Source: Acidobacteriota bacterium (GTDB lineage: Bacteria > Acidobacteriota > Blastocatellia > Pyrinomonadales > Pyrinomonadaceae). From it: a stretch of 64,000 nucleotides of DNA. The position numbers and the translations under genes are program-made. The stretch spans positions 2,180,001 to 2,244,000 of the forward strand of contig CP065003.1 of the NCBI GenBank assembly GCA_016700175.1, in the 5' to 3' direction. Positions 1-8,293 of the stretch are shown one piece after another (position 1 is the stretch's first letter; each line of letters opens with the position of its first letter). The notes under the pieces were generated by a model. That model was given only the letters and a program-made list of their open reading frames with translations, was not told the origin of the DNA and ran no database searches.

Positions 1-1942
1 CGAGCCAGCCGTCGCTGGAAGTCTCCATATCGAACGTCTCGATCATTTTCGTCGGGACGAAGTTGCGCGTTTGCGCCAGACCTAGATAGTTGCGGTAGTC
101 GTAGCTCGAATCTCCGAACAGAAGGACGTAGCCGGGATTACCGGACCAGTTCGAGCTTGCGTGCAGGAAGAAGGTCCGCAGCGCGTCAGGGGAACTCACG
201 CCGTAACCGAACTCGTCTCCTATATCGTCCACGAGAACGACGCTCGCCGGAATACCCTGTGCGGTGCGCAATGCTGCAAGGTCATCCGCGGCACTTCGGA
301 ACTCGTTCGAAGTTACGATAAGAAGATCCGCCGAATTCGAGAGCGAGTGCCACGAAGAGGGCGCATTCGGTTTGATCATCGCGACAGGTTCCGTAACCGT
401 CTCAGCGATCGCGACGAATTCTCGGTTTCGGCTCTCTGCACTCAGGCTGAAACCGAAGGTTCCGTTCACGACTTCCGGCTGGACATCGACCTCGTTCCTG
501 GCGTTGTGCGAATAGACTTCGTAAACCTTGATGCTCGAGCCCGCAAATCCGGCGATCCGTGCGGAATCCCCTGCAGACACCCCGAACCTGATCTTTTGGT
601 CTGAGGCGACAAGCCGCCGTTCGTAAGTAACGCTTACCTCGTCGATCAGGCTGTAATCGAGCGACGACGCGGATGAGCGAAGATAGAAGTTATTTACCCC
701 CGAGACGACCTCCGAGGCCGGAACGTCGAACTCGAATTCCCTGTTCTCCTTCGCGGCGAAGGAGACGGTGCCGGCAGTGAAGTTGTTGAACCTGACTGTC
801 ACGAGATGGTCGGGGCCGTAATAACCCTGGAGCCGGACCCGGATCTTCGCGAATGTGTTGGGGCCCGTCTGCGCGACCTCGGAAAGCGAGATCGGCATCG
901 CGGTTTCGGCCGTGGGGGCCACGAGAGGTCCGAACCAGTTCTCGTGCTCGCCGTTGACGAGACCGGATACGTAGTTGCTTCTGGGTCGCTCCGTAACGCG
1001 AAGCAGATAGGTTTGCGCGGCGGTGGAACCTGCACCGAGATCGGTCGCGACCTGAATTCTCATTCCCGGCGCGTCTCCGACTATCAGGTAATAGATCCCG
1101 TAGCCCGAATACTTCGAGTCCTGTCCGGATCCGAAGAACTCGACCGACCCGTCACTATTCACCCTGATCGGCGTCTGCACGCCGTTCCTGTAAAGCTGCC
1201 AGTGATCGCGATTCGAAGAAGTACTGAACCCGTTCGCCTGAAGATCGGCGGCGGAAACCTTGTACCACGCGGAATGATCGACATAGAACTTGACTCCCGT
1301 CCTGGAGGCAACGTCCCACTGCCCCGCGAGATCGGGGGTCGGATTGGGATCCGGAGTCGGACCGGGCGTCGGCGTCGGTGTGGGCGTAGGAGTCGGTGTA
1401 GGTGTAGGCGTAGGAGTCGGCGTAGGTGTAGGTGTAGGCGTAGGCGTAGGAGTCGGCGTCGGAGTCGGCGTAGGCGTAGGAGTCGGCGTTGGTGTAGGCG
1501 TCGGTGTAGGAGTCGGCGTAGGAGTTGGTGTCGGCGTTGGTGTAGGCGTCGGTGTAGGAGTAGGCGTAGGAGTTGGTGTCGGCGTTGGTGTAGGCGTCGG
1601 TGTAGGAGTCGGCGTTGGGAAATTCCTTCGCCTGTTCCTCCAGTTGTTCCACCAGGCCGGCCACTGGCCCTGCCTTTCGGTCAACTGCGCAGGATCATCC
1701 CCGACGGATGCCTCAGCGTCTTTGCCCGTGTCGCCGCCAAACAAGAGAGCTTCCTCCGAATCCCGGAATACCACTCTTTCCATTCGGATCGTCGTCGGCT
1801 GGCCTGCGGTTTCTGCACCGTTCCCGGACTTGGAGCTTTGGCCCTGAACATTGGTTGAAATGGGGATGAAGTTCCAGATCAATCCAAGGATCAGAAACGC
1901 GATCACCGGAGACCTGCTGCTAACGTACACTTTATTCGTCAT
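1..1942 (-). CDS. Secreted gingipain-like (peptidase C25) protein with Pro-Thr linker, 3' end outside the window
   Basis: The frame is open from an ATG at 1942 to the window edge (647 codons, no stop) and continues beyond it. Residues 1-40 form a signal peptide with a hydrophobic core (VIAFLILGLIWNFIPI). Residues about 109-203 are an almost pure Pro-Thr linker. A beta-rich region follows to about 530. The last 110 residues match the N-terminal part of C25 proteases: ADLLIVTSNEF, LRTAQGIP, VVLVDDIGDEFGYG, PDALRTFF, YVLLFGDSSYDYRNY. C25 members are secreted cysteine proteases; their catalytic His and Cys lie further downstream, so activity cannot be judged here. The linker may separate a surface or anchor module from the protease. 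GC-rich codon use makes several long antisense frames that are not genes. Family call is solid; specificity is unknown. Confidence 0.8.
   Translation of the reverse strand, partial: MTNKVYVSSRSPVIAFLILGLIWNFIPISTNVQGQSSKSGNGAETAGQPTTIRMERVVFRDSEEALLFGGDTGKDAEASVGDDPAQLTERQGQWPAWWNNWRNRRRNFPTPTPTPTPTPTPTPTPTPTPTPTPTPTPTPTPTPTPTPTPTPTPTPTPTPTPTPTPTPTPTPTPTPTPTPTPTPTPTPTPTPTPGPTPDPNPTPDLAGQWDVASRTGVKFYVDHSAWYKVSAADLQANGFSTSSNRDHWQLYRNGVQTPIRVNSDGSVEFFGSGQDSKYSGYGIYYLIVGDAPGMRIQVATDLGAGSTAAQTYLLRVTERPRSNYVSGLVNGEHENWFGPLVAPTAETAMPISLSEVAQTGPNTFAKIRVRLQGYYGPDHLVTVRFNNFTAGTVSFAAKENREFEFDVPASEVVSGVNNFYLRSSASSLDYSLIDEVSVTYERRLVASDQKIRFGVSAGDSARIAGFAGSSIKVYEVYSHNARNEVDVQPEVVNGTFGFSLSAESRNREFVAIAETVTEPVAMIKPNAPSSWHSLSNSADLLIVTSNEFRSAADDLAALRTAQGIPASVVLVDDIGDEFGYGVSSPDALRTFFLHASSNWSGNPGYVLLFGDSSYDYRNYLGLAQTRNFVPTKMIETFDMETSSDGWL
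1484..1620 (-). repeat. 48-bp degenerate tandem repeat inside the Pro-Thr linker
   Basis: Units start at 1484, 1532 and 1580 (48 bp apart). The first two are nearly identical, and the third covers about 41 bp. Each encodes 16 residues of alternating Pro and Thr. Wobble positions differ between units but the protein period is kept. The surrounding linker (about 1340-1483) has the same dipeptide with a less regular DNA repeat. Such an array can change length by slippage in multiples of the unit without a frameshift. Confidence 0.8.
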
Positions 1943-1997
1943 TGTTTTGCCCTGCGAGAAAAGGCGATCTCGATGTGAAGTGACCCGGCGCAGGCTT

Positions 1998-2086
1998 CAA
2001 CCCTGGCAGGTTGCATAGCGTGAGCAAGGCTTTGTGAATTCTTTTTGTGGTCAGATCTGCGGATCGTTTGCCTGACCGTTCCGCAG
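1998..2086 (-). promoter_or_regulatory. Structured 5' leader of the C25 peptidase gene, class unknown
   Basis: In the minus-strand transcript two inverted repeats are interleaved: TCCGCAG/CTGCGGA (2080-2086 with 2057-2063, written on the + strand) and CTGACC/GGTCAG (2072-2077 with 2049-2054). They cannot both form as simple hairpins, so they are alternative folds or a strained pseudoknot. Closer to the gene, CAACC (1998-2002) pairs with GGTTG (2009-2013). It sits between the proposed promoter and the start codon at 1942. I could not match it to a riboswitch class; a GEMM-like resemblance is too weak to claim. Confidence 0.4.
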
Positions 2087-2101
2087 TTGGTTTTGAAGTG
2101 A

Positions 2102-2130
2102 TGTCAGACAATGCTAGTCATTGTTTGACA
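2102..2130. promoter_or_regulatory. 29-bp dyad, candidate operator
   Basis: Left arm TGTCAGACAATG (2102-2113), spacer CTAGT, right arm CATTGTTTGACA (2119-2130); 11 of 12 positions are complementary. It falls at about +1 of the proposed minus-strand promoter for the C25 gene, a usual place for a repressor site. A partial third half-site (CATTGTTT) follows at 2129-2136. No regulator gene is adjacent. Confidence 0.45.
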
Positions 2131-2136
2131 TTGTTT

Positions 2137-2166
2137 ACTATAACAAAGCGCGGATTCTCAGTGCAA
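2137..2166 (-). promoter_or_regulatory. Candidate sigma-70 promoter for the C25 peptidase gene
   Basis: On the minus strand TTGCAC (2161-2166) and TATAGT (2137-2142) are separated by 18 bp. Transcription would start near 2130, inside the dyad, and give a leader of about 190 nt. Prediction only. Confidence 0.4.
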
Positions 2167-2264
2167 GAACTAATCTCCCGTGTCTCGGCCGGGTCGGAAC
2201 GGCGTCGATGATTTGTTAGAATGTTCGGGATCGAATTGCCTTCCGCAGTCGCAAGTGTCCCCGA

Positions 2265-3215
2265 ATGAACACATCGTCCGCTCAGAGGATCGTTTCGCTG
2301 CTTCCGTCCGCCACCGAGATCATCTGTTCGCTCGGTCTGGAGGACGGGCTTGTCGGCGTCACGCACGAGTGCGACTTCCCTCCGGGTGTTGAGCAGAAAC
2401 CGCAGCTGACCGCCAGCAAGATCATTCACGGGTCGATGGACAGCCGCGAGATAGATCACGCTGTAAGAAAAAGCCTCGACGGGCACGGCTCGATCTACGA
2501 CCTGGACGAGGAAAAACTGCGGGAACTCAACCCCGACCTGATCGTCACGCAGGAGCTTTGCGACGTTTGCGCCGTCAGCTACGAAACTGTAAGGAAAGCG
2601 GCGCGCAGGTACACGGCGGACGCAACTGTGGTTTCGCTCGAACCGAACACGATAGGCGACATATTCGAGAATATCGTCGAAGTAGGCGAGCTCGCAGGCG
2701 TGAGAGAAACGGCCGAAAAGGTCGTGGCCGGACTGCGTCAGAGACTCGACGCGCTCCTGGAGAAGACCTCGGACATACGGGATCGGCCAAAGGTGATGAT
2801 GCTCGAGTGGCTCGATCCTCCTTTCGCTCCCGGCCACTGGGTGCCGGAGCAGGTCGAAGCGGCGGGCGGCGAATGCGTTCTCGGCCGCGCGGGCGAAAAG
2901 AGCGTCACAACAACTTTCGAAGAGGTCGCCGAATCGAACGCCGAGATCGTGGTCCTTATTCCCTGCGGCTACGACACGCATGGGATACTTGAACAGCTCG
3001 AAAGAACATCCTTCCCCTCGGTGCTGAAAGACCTGCCCGCCTTCGCGAACGGCAACGTTTGGGCACTTGATGCCAGCGCCTACTTTTCAAGACCGGGCCC
3101 GAGGGTCGTCGACGGAGCGGAGATAATCGCCAAGATCTTTCATCCGGATGTATTTGGCGTTCCCGCGGAAGGCGAGGCAGTCAGGCTGGGGGCGGAAAAG
3201 ATCAGATTCGAATAG
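2265..3215 (+). CDS. BtuF/FepB-like periplasmic-binding-fold protein (cobalamin-binding type), no signal peptide
   Basis: A 316-residue protein of the PF01497 helical-backbone binding-protein fold. It opens with RIVSLLPSATEIICSLGLEDGLVGVTHECDFP in sense, the pattern of stand-alone cobalamin-binding proteins, and carries PDLIVTQELCDVCAVSY and PGHWVPEQVEAAGG. The family usually binds B12 or Fe chelates for an ABC importer, but this member has no signal peptide from the ATG at 2265 and no permease or ATPase next to it, so it may act in the cytoplasm or have another role. The thioredoxin-fold gene follows after 4 bp. Start chosen because the conserved domain begins at residue 8; no clear Shine-Dalgarno is seen. 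Confidence 0.8.
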   Translation: MNTSSAQRIVSLLPSATEIICSLGLEDGLVGVTHECDFPPGVEQKPQLTASKIIHGSMDSREIDHAVRKSLDGHGSIYDLDEEKLRELNPDLIVTQELCDVCAVSYETVRKAARRYTADATVVSLEPNTIGDIFENIVEVGELAGVRETAEKVVAGLRQRLDALLEKTSDIRDRPKVMMLEWLDPPFAPGHWVPEQVEAAGGECVLGRAGEKSVTTTFEEVAESNAEIVVLIPCGYDTHGILEQLERTSFPSVLKDLPAFANGNVWALDASAYFSRPGPRVVDGAEIIAKIFHPDVFGVPAEGEAVRLGAEKIRFE

Positions 3216-3219
3216 AAGT

Positions 3220-4548
3220 ATGAGACCACTTGTCGCAGCTATAGCTTTTGCATGTTCGGTTGTGACGGTTTCGGCGCAGGCGCCGACCGAGGCCCTTGCC
3301 GCGATCGGGGGGCGGACTATTACCGCCCAGGACCTTGAACCAGCCGTAGCGCAGGCGTGGCTTGGACTTCCGGACAAGCTAAGGGCCGCGAGGACCGAAC
3401 TTCTTGAACAGCAGATCGACCGGAAGATCCTCGAAATGGAAGCGGCAAAGCGCGAAACCTCGATCGAGAAGCTCGTCGATTCCGAGGTGTCGGCCAACCT
3501 CCCCGCTCCGACGGAAGAGGCGATCAAGCGCGTCTACGACGAAAATCAGAGCCAGATCGGAGGCGTGCCGATCGAAAGGGTCCGGGGACAGATCATCGAG
3601 TACCTGAACCGCGAGGCCGAACGAAAGAGATACGAGGAATTCATCAAAAGGCTGCGGGCGAATTACAAGATCGCGATCGGGAAAGACATCAATTCGAAGG
3701 ACCTGAAGGTTTCCGACATCATCGCGACGATCGACGACAAGGCGATCCTTTACCTCGAGTACGTTCAGCGAAACGGACTCGCGCTCTACGAAATGGAGGC
3801 GGATGTCGCCGATGCCGTCTTGCGGTCCGTGACCCAGGTCGTCGACGCAGCCGTCTACACCTCTGAGGCCGAGAGCCTCGGCATTGCGACCAGCGATCTT
3901 ATCGCGCGCGAGATCACTGACAAGATGAAGGATTTCTCGGATGTGGAACGAGAGAAGCTCGAGACCGATCTTCGCGACCGGCTTTACAAAAAGAACCGCG
4001 TGATCATCTTCGTAAAAGAGGTCACGCCGTTCATCCAGGCCGTTTCCGCCGATGACGACCCTTACATCGGCCGTTCGAACGCAAAGGTCACGGTCGTGAT
4101 GTTCAGCGATTTTCAGTGCCCGACGTGCGCGGGCGTCCATCCCGTTTTGAAGAAGGTGATCGGCGAGTTCGGAACGGACGTCAGGCTTGTGGTCCGCGAC
4201 TACCCGCTTGAGCAGATCCACGATAACGCGTTCAATGCGGCGGTCGCTGCGGAGGCGGCGAGAAAACAAGGAAAGTACTTTGAGTACATAGAGCTGCTGT
4301 ACGATAATCAGGACGCGCTGGACAGCGAATCGCTCGCCTCGTACGCGGATCAGGTTGGGCTCAATCTTGGACGGTTCCAAAGGGACCTGGCCGATCCTGA
4401 GCTCGCAGCAGAAGTGAGAAAGGACATCGCTGACGGCGTAAACTACGGCGTCGACGGGACGCCCAGCATCTACGTCAACGGATACAAGATCAGAACGCTT
4501 TCGGCTGCAAGCTTCCGAAAGGCTATACGGCGCGCGCTCGGACGGTGA
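3220..4548 (+). CDS. Secreted SurA-N-like / DsbA-type thioredoxin fusion protein
   Basis: 442 residues from the ATG at 3220. Residues 1-20 are a signal peptide ending near VSA-QA. Residues about 25-260 are a helical, charged region resembling the N-terminal chaperone part of SurA/PpiC proteins (GGRTITAQDLEPAV, a long Arg/Glu-rich helix, then a second similar stretch). Residues about 285-440 are a DsbA-like thioredoxin domain (PF13462 type) with the redox motif CPTC at Cys300-Cys303 and the cis-Pro motif VDGTPSIYVNG. The likely job is disulfide formation or isomerisation coupled to client binding in the periplasm. A longer frame begins at 3148 but overlaps the upstream gene and would bury the signal peptide. 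It follows the upstream stop by 4 bp, so the two are probably co-transcribed. Confidence 0.82.
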   Translation: MRPLVAAIAFACSVVTVSAQAPTEALAAIGGRTITAQDLEPAVAQAWLGLPDKLRAARTELLEQQIDRKILEMEAAKRETSIEKLVDSEVSANLPAPTEEAIKRVYDENQSQIGGVPIERVRGQIIEYLNREAERKRYEEFIKRLRANYKIAIGKDINSKDLKVSDIIATIDDKAILYLEYVQRNGLALYEMEADVADAVLRSVTQVVDAAVYTSEAESLGIATSDLIAREITDKMKDFSDVEREKLETDLRDRLYKKNRVIIFVKEVTPFIQAVSADDDPYIGRSNAKVTVVMFSDFQCPTCAGVHPVLKKVIGEFGTDVRLVVRDYPLEQIHDNAFNAAVAAEAARKQGKYFEYIELLYDNQDALDSESLASYADQVGLNLGRFQRDLADPELAAEVRKDIADGVNYGVDGTPSIYVNGYKIRTLSAASFRKAIRRALGR

Positions 4549-4585
4549 CCTTCCGCGAGCGGTTATGTCAGGGATCGAGTTAATT

Positions 4586-5416
4586 ATGAGGATCTTCGTT
4601 ATGTTCGCCGCCGCGGTGCTCTTGTTCTCATGCAATGGTGCAAACGCAAACAGACCGGCAGTCGTGACCAATCCCCCGAACGGTGCTTCCGCAGTGCCCA
4701 CGTACGGCTATGACATCATCAAGTCGTACAAGCACGACAAGAACGCGTTTACGCAGGGCCTTTTCTTTCACAACGGATTTCTCTATGAAAGCACGGGCCA
4801 GTACGGATCGTCCTCGCTGAGGAAGGTAGAGATCGAGACGGGAAAGGTGCTCCAGAAGAAGGACGTTTCGAGTGAGTTCTTCGCTGAGGGTATCGTTTTA
4901 CTCGACGGCAAGATCTACCAGCTCACGTGGCAGGCGGGGATCGGCTTTGTCTATGACCTTGAAAGCTTCGCGGTGCTTCGGGAGTTCCGGTACAGCGGCG
5001 AGGGCTGGGGTCTCACCACAGACGGCAAGATGCTGTACCACAGCGACGGCACGCACGCGATCCGGGTCGTCGATCCTGACGGGTACCGGACCGTCAAGAC
5101 TATCGTGGTGAAAGACGAGAACGGGCGGCCTCTGATGAGCATAAACGAGCTCGAGTGGGTGAAGGGCGAGATCTGGGCGAACATCTGGCATTCTGAGAAG
5201 CTCGGGAAACCGAACCATATCGCCAGGATCGATCCTTCGACGGGCAAGCTCCTGGGATGGATCGACCTTGGCGGCATTTCCCCGGATGATATCGCTCGAA
5301 ACTCCGAGAACACGCTCAACGGTATCGCGTACGATCCGGAGGGCGACAGGATCTTCATCACCGGAAAGAACTGGGAAAAACTGTTCGAGATCAAGCTGAA
5401 AGCGCTGACAAAGTGA
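4586..5416 (+). CDS. Glutaminyl-peptide cyclotransferase, lipoprotein (Glu_cyclase_2 family)
   Basis: 276 residues from the ATG at 4586. The N-terminus (MRIFVMFAAAVLLFSC) has a lipobox with Cys18, so an outer or inner membrane lipoprotein is expected. The rest is a beta-propeller of the plant/bacterial glutaminyl cyclase type (PF05096): FTQGLFFHNGFLYESTGQYG, EGIVLLDGKIYQLTW, WGLTTDGKMLYHSDG, NELEWVKGEIWANIW and a terminal LNGIAYDPEGDRIFITGKNW. The enzyme turns N-terminal Gln into pyroglutamate on exported proteins. An in-frame ATG at 4565 adds seven residues ahead of the signal sequence and is less likely. It lies 37 bp after the thioredoxin gene, and both act on exported proteins. Confidence 0.88.
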   Translation: MRIFVMFAAAVLLFSCNGANANRPAVVTNPPNGASAVPTYGYDIIKSYKHDKNAFTQGLFFHNGFLYESTGQYGSSSLRKVEIETGKVLQKKDVSSEFFAEGIVLLDGKIYQLTWQAGIGFVYDLESFAVLREFRYSGEGWGLTTDGKMLYHSDGTHAIRVVDPDGYRTVKTIVVKDENGRPLMSINELEWVKGEIWANIWHSEKLGKPNHIARIDPSTGKLLGWIDLGGISPDDIARNSENTLNGIAYDPEGDRIFITGKNWEKLFEIKLKALTK

Positions 5417-5464
5417 GCCGTTTAGCCTAGGCACTTGTGCGTGGGACCGCTTAGAGCGGTGAGC

Positions 5465-5575
5465 CGTGAAGAGTAGGGGCGGGGCTTGTCCGCGTCCCAG
5501 GCCACGCCAGATACCGCCCCGATTAGAGCAGCGCTTTGCGCTGCGTTGAGCGCGAAGCGCGAACAGCTTATCGGC
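5465..5575. repeat. Dispersed intergenic repeat, copy near 5.5 kb
   Basis: Two modules recur here and at 40437-40666: one reading GTGAAGAGTAGGGRCGGGGC (5466-5485), and one reading CCGCCCCGATTAGAGCAGC followed by CTGCGTTGAG and GCGAAGC (5513-5562). They lie in gene-free DNA between 5417 and 5920 and code for nothing evident. The whole 504-bp gap holds only this repeat and the CAGAG repeat that follows. Confidence 0.6.
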
Positions 5576-5645
5576 ACTTTGCGACTTGGCACCTTTGCGA
5601 GAGTCTTCTTTGTTCACGCAAGGACGTTTTAGAAACGGAGATCTA

Positions 5646-5735
5646 ACCACAGAGAACTCAGAGGATTTCACAAAGGACACAGAGTGATCTCTCTCTGTGT
5701 ACTCTGTGTAAAACTCTGCGATCTCTGTGGTTAAG
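5646..5735. repeat. CACAGAG-type inverted repeat cluster
   Basis: AACCACAGAGAACTCAGAGG near 5646 is mirrored by CTCTGCGATCTCTGTGGTTA ending near 5735, with a second inner pair (GGACACAGAG near 5676, CTCTGTGTACTCTGTG near 5692). The DNA could fold into a long imperfect hairpin. Repeats of this form are common in intergenic DNA of several phyla; no gene or tRNA is present. Confidence 0.6.
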
Positions 5736-5920
5736 TTTTCGTCCAAGTTCTTGAGTGTTTGGTATGTGCGGAAGAGTTCCCGCGAAGGCGCCAAGGTCCG
5801 CCAGGAGAAATTCGACACGATTCCCAATCTAACAACATGGCTTCCGGCTTCCTCTCCACATTGCACCGGGAACATCCAGGCCGAAAAATCCGTTCATAGG
5901 GCTTTCCGGAGCCAGAACCT

Positions 5921-7414
5921 ATGAACCCAATTTCCAGACTCTCCTTGAAAACCGCGGCGCTCATCATTCTCCTTGCCGTCTCGGCATCCTTCGCCAAACA
6001 ACCCGACACTTCGTACACAGTCCGGATAGATCCGGTAGCGCGGACTATGAACGTCCTTGCCGAACTCACCCTCGAGGACGATCGGCTTTACGTCGCTCCG
6101 ATCGGCGCGAACCAGTTCGAGGACCGCTGGGCGAAGTTCATACGCGATCTGAAAGTGAGCCGGACCGACGGTTCGCGCGTTACAGCGACGGCTGACGGCG
6201 AAGGGAACTGGAAGCTCGATGCGAGGAAGGGCGACCGGGTCAAGCTTTCGTACACAGTCGATCTGAAGCACGAAGACCACGAGTGGTCTGCGGGTATCGA
6301 CGGCGCTTCATACTTCCGCGACTGGGGGATCTTCGCGGTCGGAAGAGCGTTCGCGGTAATGAACGGCGAGGCGGGGAAGGACATCCTTTTGAAATTCGAA
6401 TTGCCAGACGGCTGGAAGGTCTCCGGTTCCTGGCGCGAGACGGCTGAAGGCGAGTTCGTCGCATCAGGCAACGGAGACCTCTCGGAATCGATGTTCTTCG
6501 CGGGCATGCACGAGGAGTTCTCTCTGAACCGCGGAGAATTTGAACTGCTCTTCGCACTTGGCGGTCCGGATGCCCCTAAACGGAAGGAGGAGTTCTCGAA
6601 GCTCGCCGACGACGTACTTGATTACTATTCGGACCTTTTCGGAGGCATTCCCAAAGCACCGCCCGGCACCTCGCTCGACAAGATCCTCGTCGTCACGAAC
6701 CCCGGCGCCTCAACGGACGGCGAGGTAATCGGCAAACACATCTCGATGATCCTCGACACGTCCGGCGACCCGATGGGCGCGCTGTTCTCAAGATTTATCT
6801 TCGCTCACGAGTTCTTCCACCTGTGGAACGGCAAATCGTTCTATCCCGCCTCGACGGACGAGGAATGGTTCAAGGAAGGCGTATCTAATTACTACACGAT
6901 GAAGGCGCTCCGAAAGGCGGGCGTGCTGAGCGAGGAGGCGATGTTCGGAGTGATGAACGGGCTGTTCTTCCAGCGGTACCGCTCGGACGAGGCCTACGGA
7001 AAGAAGGCGATCAGCGAAGTCTCTTCCGGAGACGACAAACACAGGCATTGGGGAATGATCTACGGCGGCGGAATGTTCGCGGGTATCTGCCGCGACGTCG
7101 CGATCCGGAAGGCAAGCGGTGGAGAAAAGAGCCTGGATGAAGTAATCACAGGGCTCTTCAGGGATTTCGGAGGATCTTCGGAAGGCTATTCAAGAAGCGA
7201 TTTGGTCTCCCGCATCGACAAACTCTCGAAAGGCTCCGAGCGGTTCCTGAACGAACACGTCTACGGCGCGGGTGCGATCCCGGTCGACGCCTGTCTCCGC
7301 GACGCGGGCCTCGACGCATCGATCACGGACGGAAATCTCGTGATCAAACGCAAAGCCGGAGAGTCCCCTGAAGAAAAGGCGCGCATCGACGCGATGTTTG
7401 GCGGGAGACGGTGA
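5921..7414 (+). CDS. Secreted M61-like metallopeptidase
   Basis: 497 residues with a signal peptide (LKTAALIILLAVSASFAK, cleaved near residue 25). An N-terminal beta domain (about 30-210) precedes a thermolysin-like catalytic domain with the M61 signature HEFFHLWNGK: zinc ligands His296 and His300, catalytic Glu297, and a third-ligand candidate in WFKEGVSNYYT. M61 enzymes are glycyl or aspartyl aminopeptidases related to M1. The C-terminal part (GGGMFAGICRDVAIRK and on) fits the family, but the PDZ domain found in many M61 proteins is absent. It stands alone, with gene-free repeats on both sides, so it is likely monocistronic. Substrate unknown. Confidence 0.85.
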   Translation: MNPISRLSLKTAALIILLAVSASFAKQPDTSYTVRIDPVARTMNVLAELTLEDDRLYVAPIGANQFEDRWAKFIRDLKVSRTDGSRVTATADGEGNWKLDARKGDRVKLSYTVDLKHEDHEWSAGIDGASYFRDWGIFAVGRAFAVMNGEAGKDILLKFELPDGWKVSGSWRETAEGEFVASGNGDLSESMFFAGMHEEFSLNRGEFELLFALGGPDAPKRKEEFSKLADDVLDYYSDLFGGIPKAPPGTSLDKILVVTNPGASTDGEVIGKHISMILDTSGDPMGALFSRFIFAHEFFHLWNGKSFYPASTDEEWFKEGVSNYYTMKALRKAGVLSEEAMFGVMNGLFFQRYRSDEAYGKKAISEVSSGDDKHRHWGMIYGGGMFAGICRDVAIRKASGGEKSLDEVITGLFRDFGGSSEGYSRSDLVSRIDKLSKGSERFLNEHVYGAGAIPVDACLRDAGLDASITDGNLVIKRKAGESPEEKARIDAMFGGRR

Positions 7415-7970
7415 GCGGTAGGCGGTAACCTGTGAACAGACGTAGAAACCCGCGGCTATGCCGCCCCTGTGCGCGGTAAGCCTAAGGCTCACCGAGCGGG
7501 CTGTTTTCACAGTGTACTGCGCGGAGGCTCAGCCTCCGCGCAAAGATTTCAGGAGGCCAGCTCGCGGAAAGGCAGAGCCTTTCCGCACACAGGGGCGGCG
7601 GAGCCGCTAGCTCCGAGCATCGACAGTTTGAGACCTATCCTACTTCACACTACGCCTGGTTTAAGTACTGACTTATTTTTCAGGCTACTTGCGCGAAACG
7701 CGTAGAGCTTTGCGACACTTCGCGTCTTTGCGGGAGTTCTTTTGGAGCAAATTGGGACAGAACCCTTCGTTGCTCACCTCGGAATCCCGTCCTTGTGACC
7801 GGCACGCTCCCTGGCGGTCGCGTTTCCGCCATAGCTCACGCGCGGGGTTCTGCAAAGGACCTCTGCTCACTTCGTTCGCTGCCCCCTCGCTGATGCGCGG
7901 GGTTCTGCAACGGCTCACCGCTCACCGCCTACTGCTCACCGCTTACCGCCTACTGCTCACCGCCTACTGC
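7415..7970. other. Gene-free region with short repeats
   Basis: No supported gene. It contains GC-rich inverted stretches around 7510-7620 (GCGGAGGCTCAGCCTCCGCG is a perfect short palindrome at 7520-7539) and, at about 7912-7989, a run of near-tandem CTGCTCACCGC/CTTACCGC/CTACTGCTCACCGC words. The frame that crosses it on the + strand has no coding character. Confidence 0.5.
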
Positions 7971-8258
7971 TCACTGCCCACCGTTCACCGAACCCTTCGT
8001 CAGGAACTTGAGCAGGTACATCAGCGCAACCTTGAAGACGATCGTTGCCAGCGCCGCCACGATGCAGCCCCCGCCCACCACGAACAAGAACAACCGGAGC
8101 GGGAATCCTTCCCCCGTCGCAACCGAGTCGTCGACGACGAAGCCCGCGATGATCAAACCGATCCCTACAAGCAGCAAGGGTACGGCGATCACGAGCGTTA
8201 CCACCAACAAGATCCTGTTCACCAGACGGGTCGCGCCTTCGTCTCCCGGAACAAGCAT
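7971..8258 (-). CDS. Small membrane protein, function unknown
   Basis: 95 residues with two strong hydrophobic segments, about 14-40 (ILLVVTLVIAVPLLLVGIGL) and 53-80 (LRLFLFVVGGGCIVAALATI), joined by a short acidic loop. A clear Shine-Dalgarno, AGGAG, lies 7 bp before the ATG at 8258, which supports translation. I do not recognise a family. It begins 36 bp after the DUF512 gene on the same strand and is probably its last operon partner. The overlapping + strand frames are not genes. Confidence 0.6.
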   Translation of the reverse strand: MLVPGDEGATRLVNRILLVVTLVIAVPLLLVGIGLIIAGFVVDDSVATGEGFPLRLFLFVVGGGCIVAALATIVFKVALMYLLKFLTKGSVNGGQ

Positions 8259-8293
8259 CGTTAAACTCCTTTCTAATTCAGCTTCAAATGGGG

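Noticed and set aside
806..1858. Long + strand frames over the C25 gene, including Arg-rich and Gly-Val repeat proteins
   Set aside because: They are antisense readings of the Pro-Thr linker DNA. The minus frame has a signal peptide, family homology and runs to the window edge.
1943..2100. c-di-GMP (GEMM) riboswitch before the C25 gene
   Set aside because: Only isolated words (GGCAAAC, CACAAAGCC) match; the order and helices of the class are not reproduced.
3379..4701. 440-aa minus-strand frame
   Set aside because: Antisense of the thioredoxin-fusion gene; no signal, motif or ribosome-binding site.
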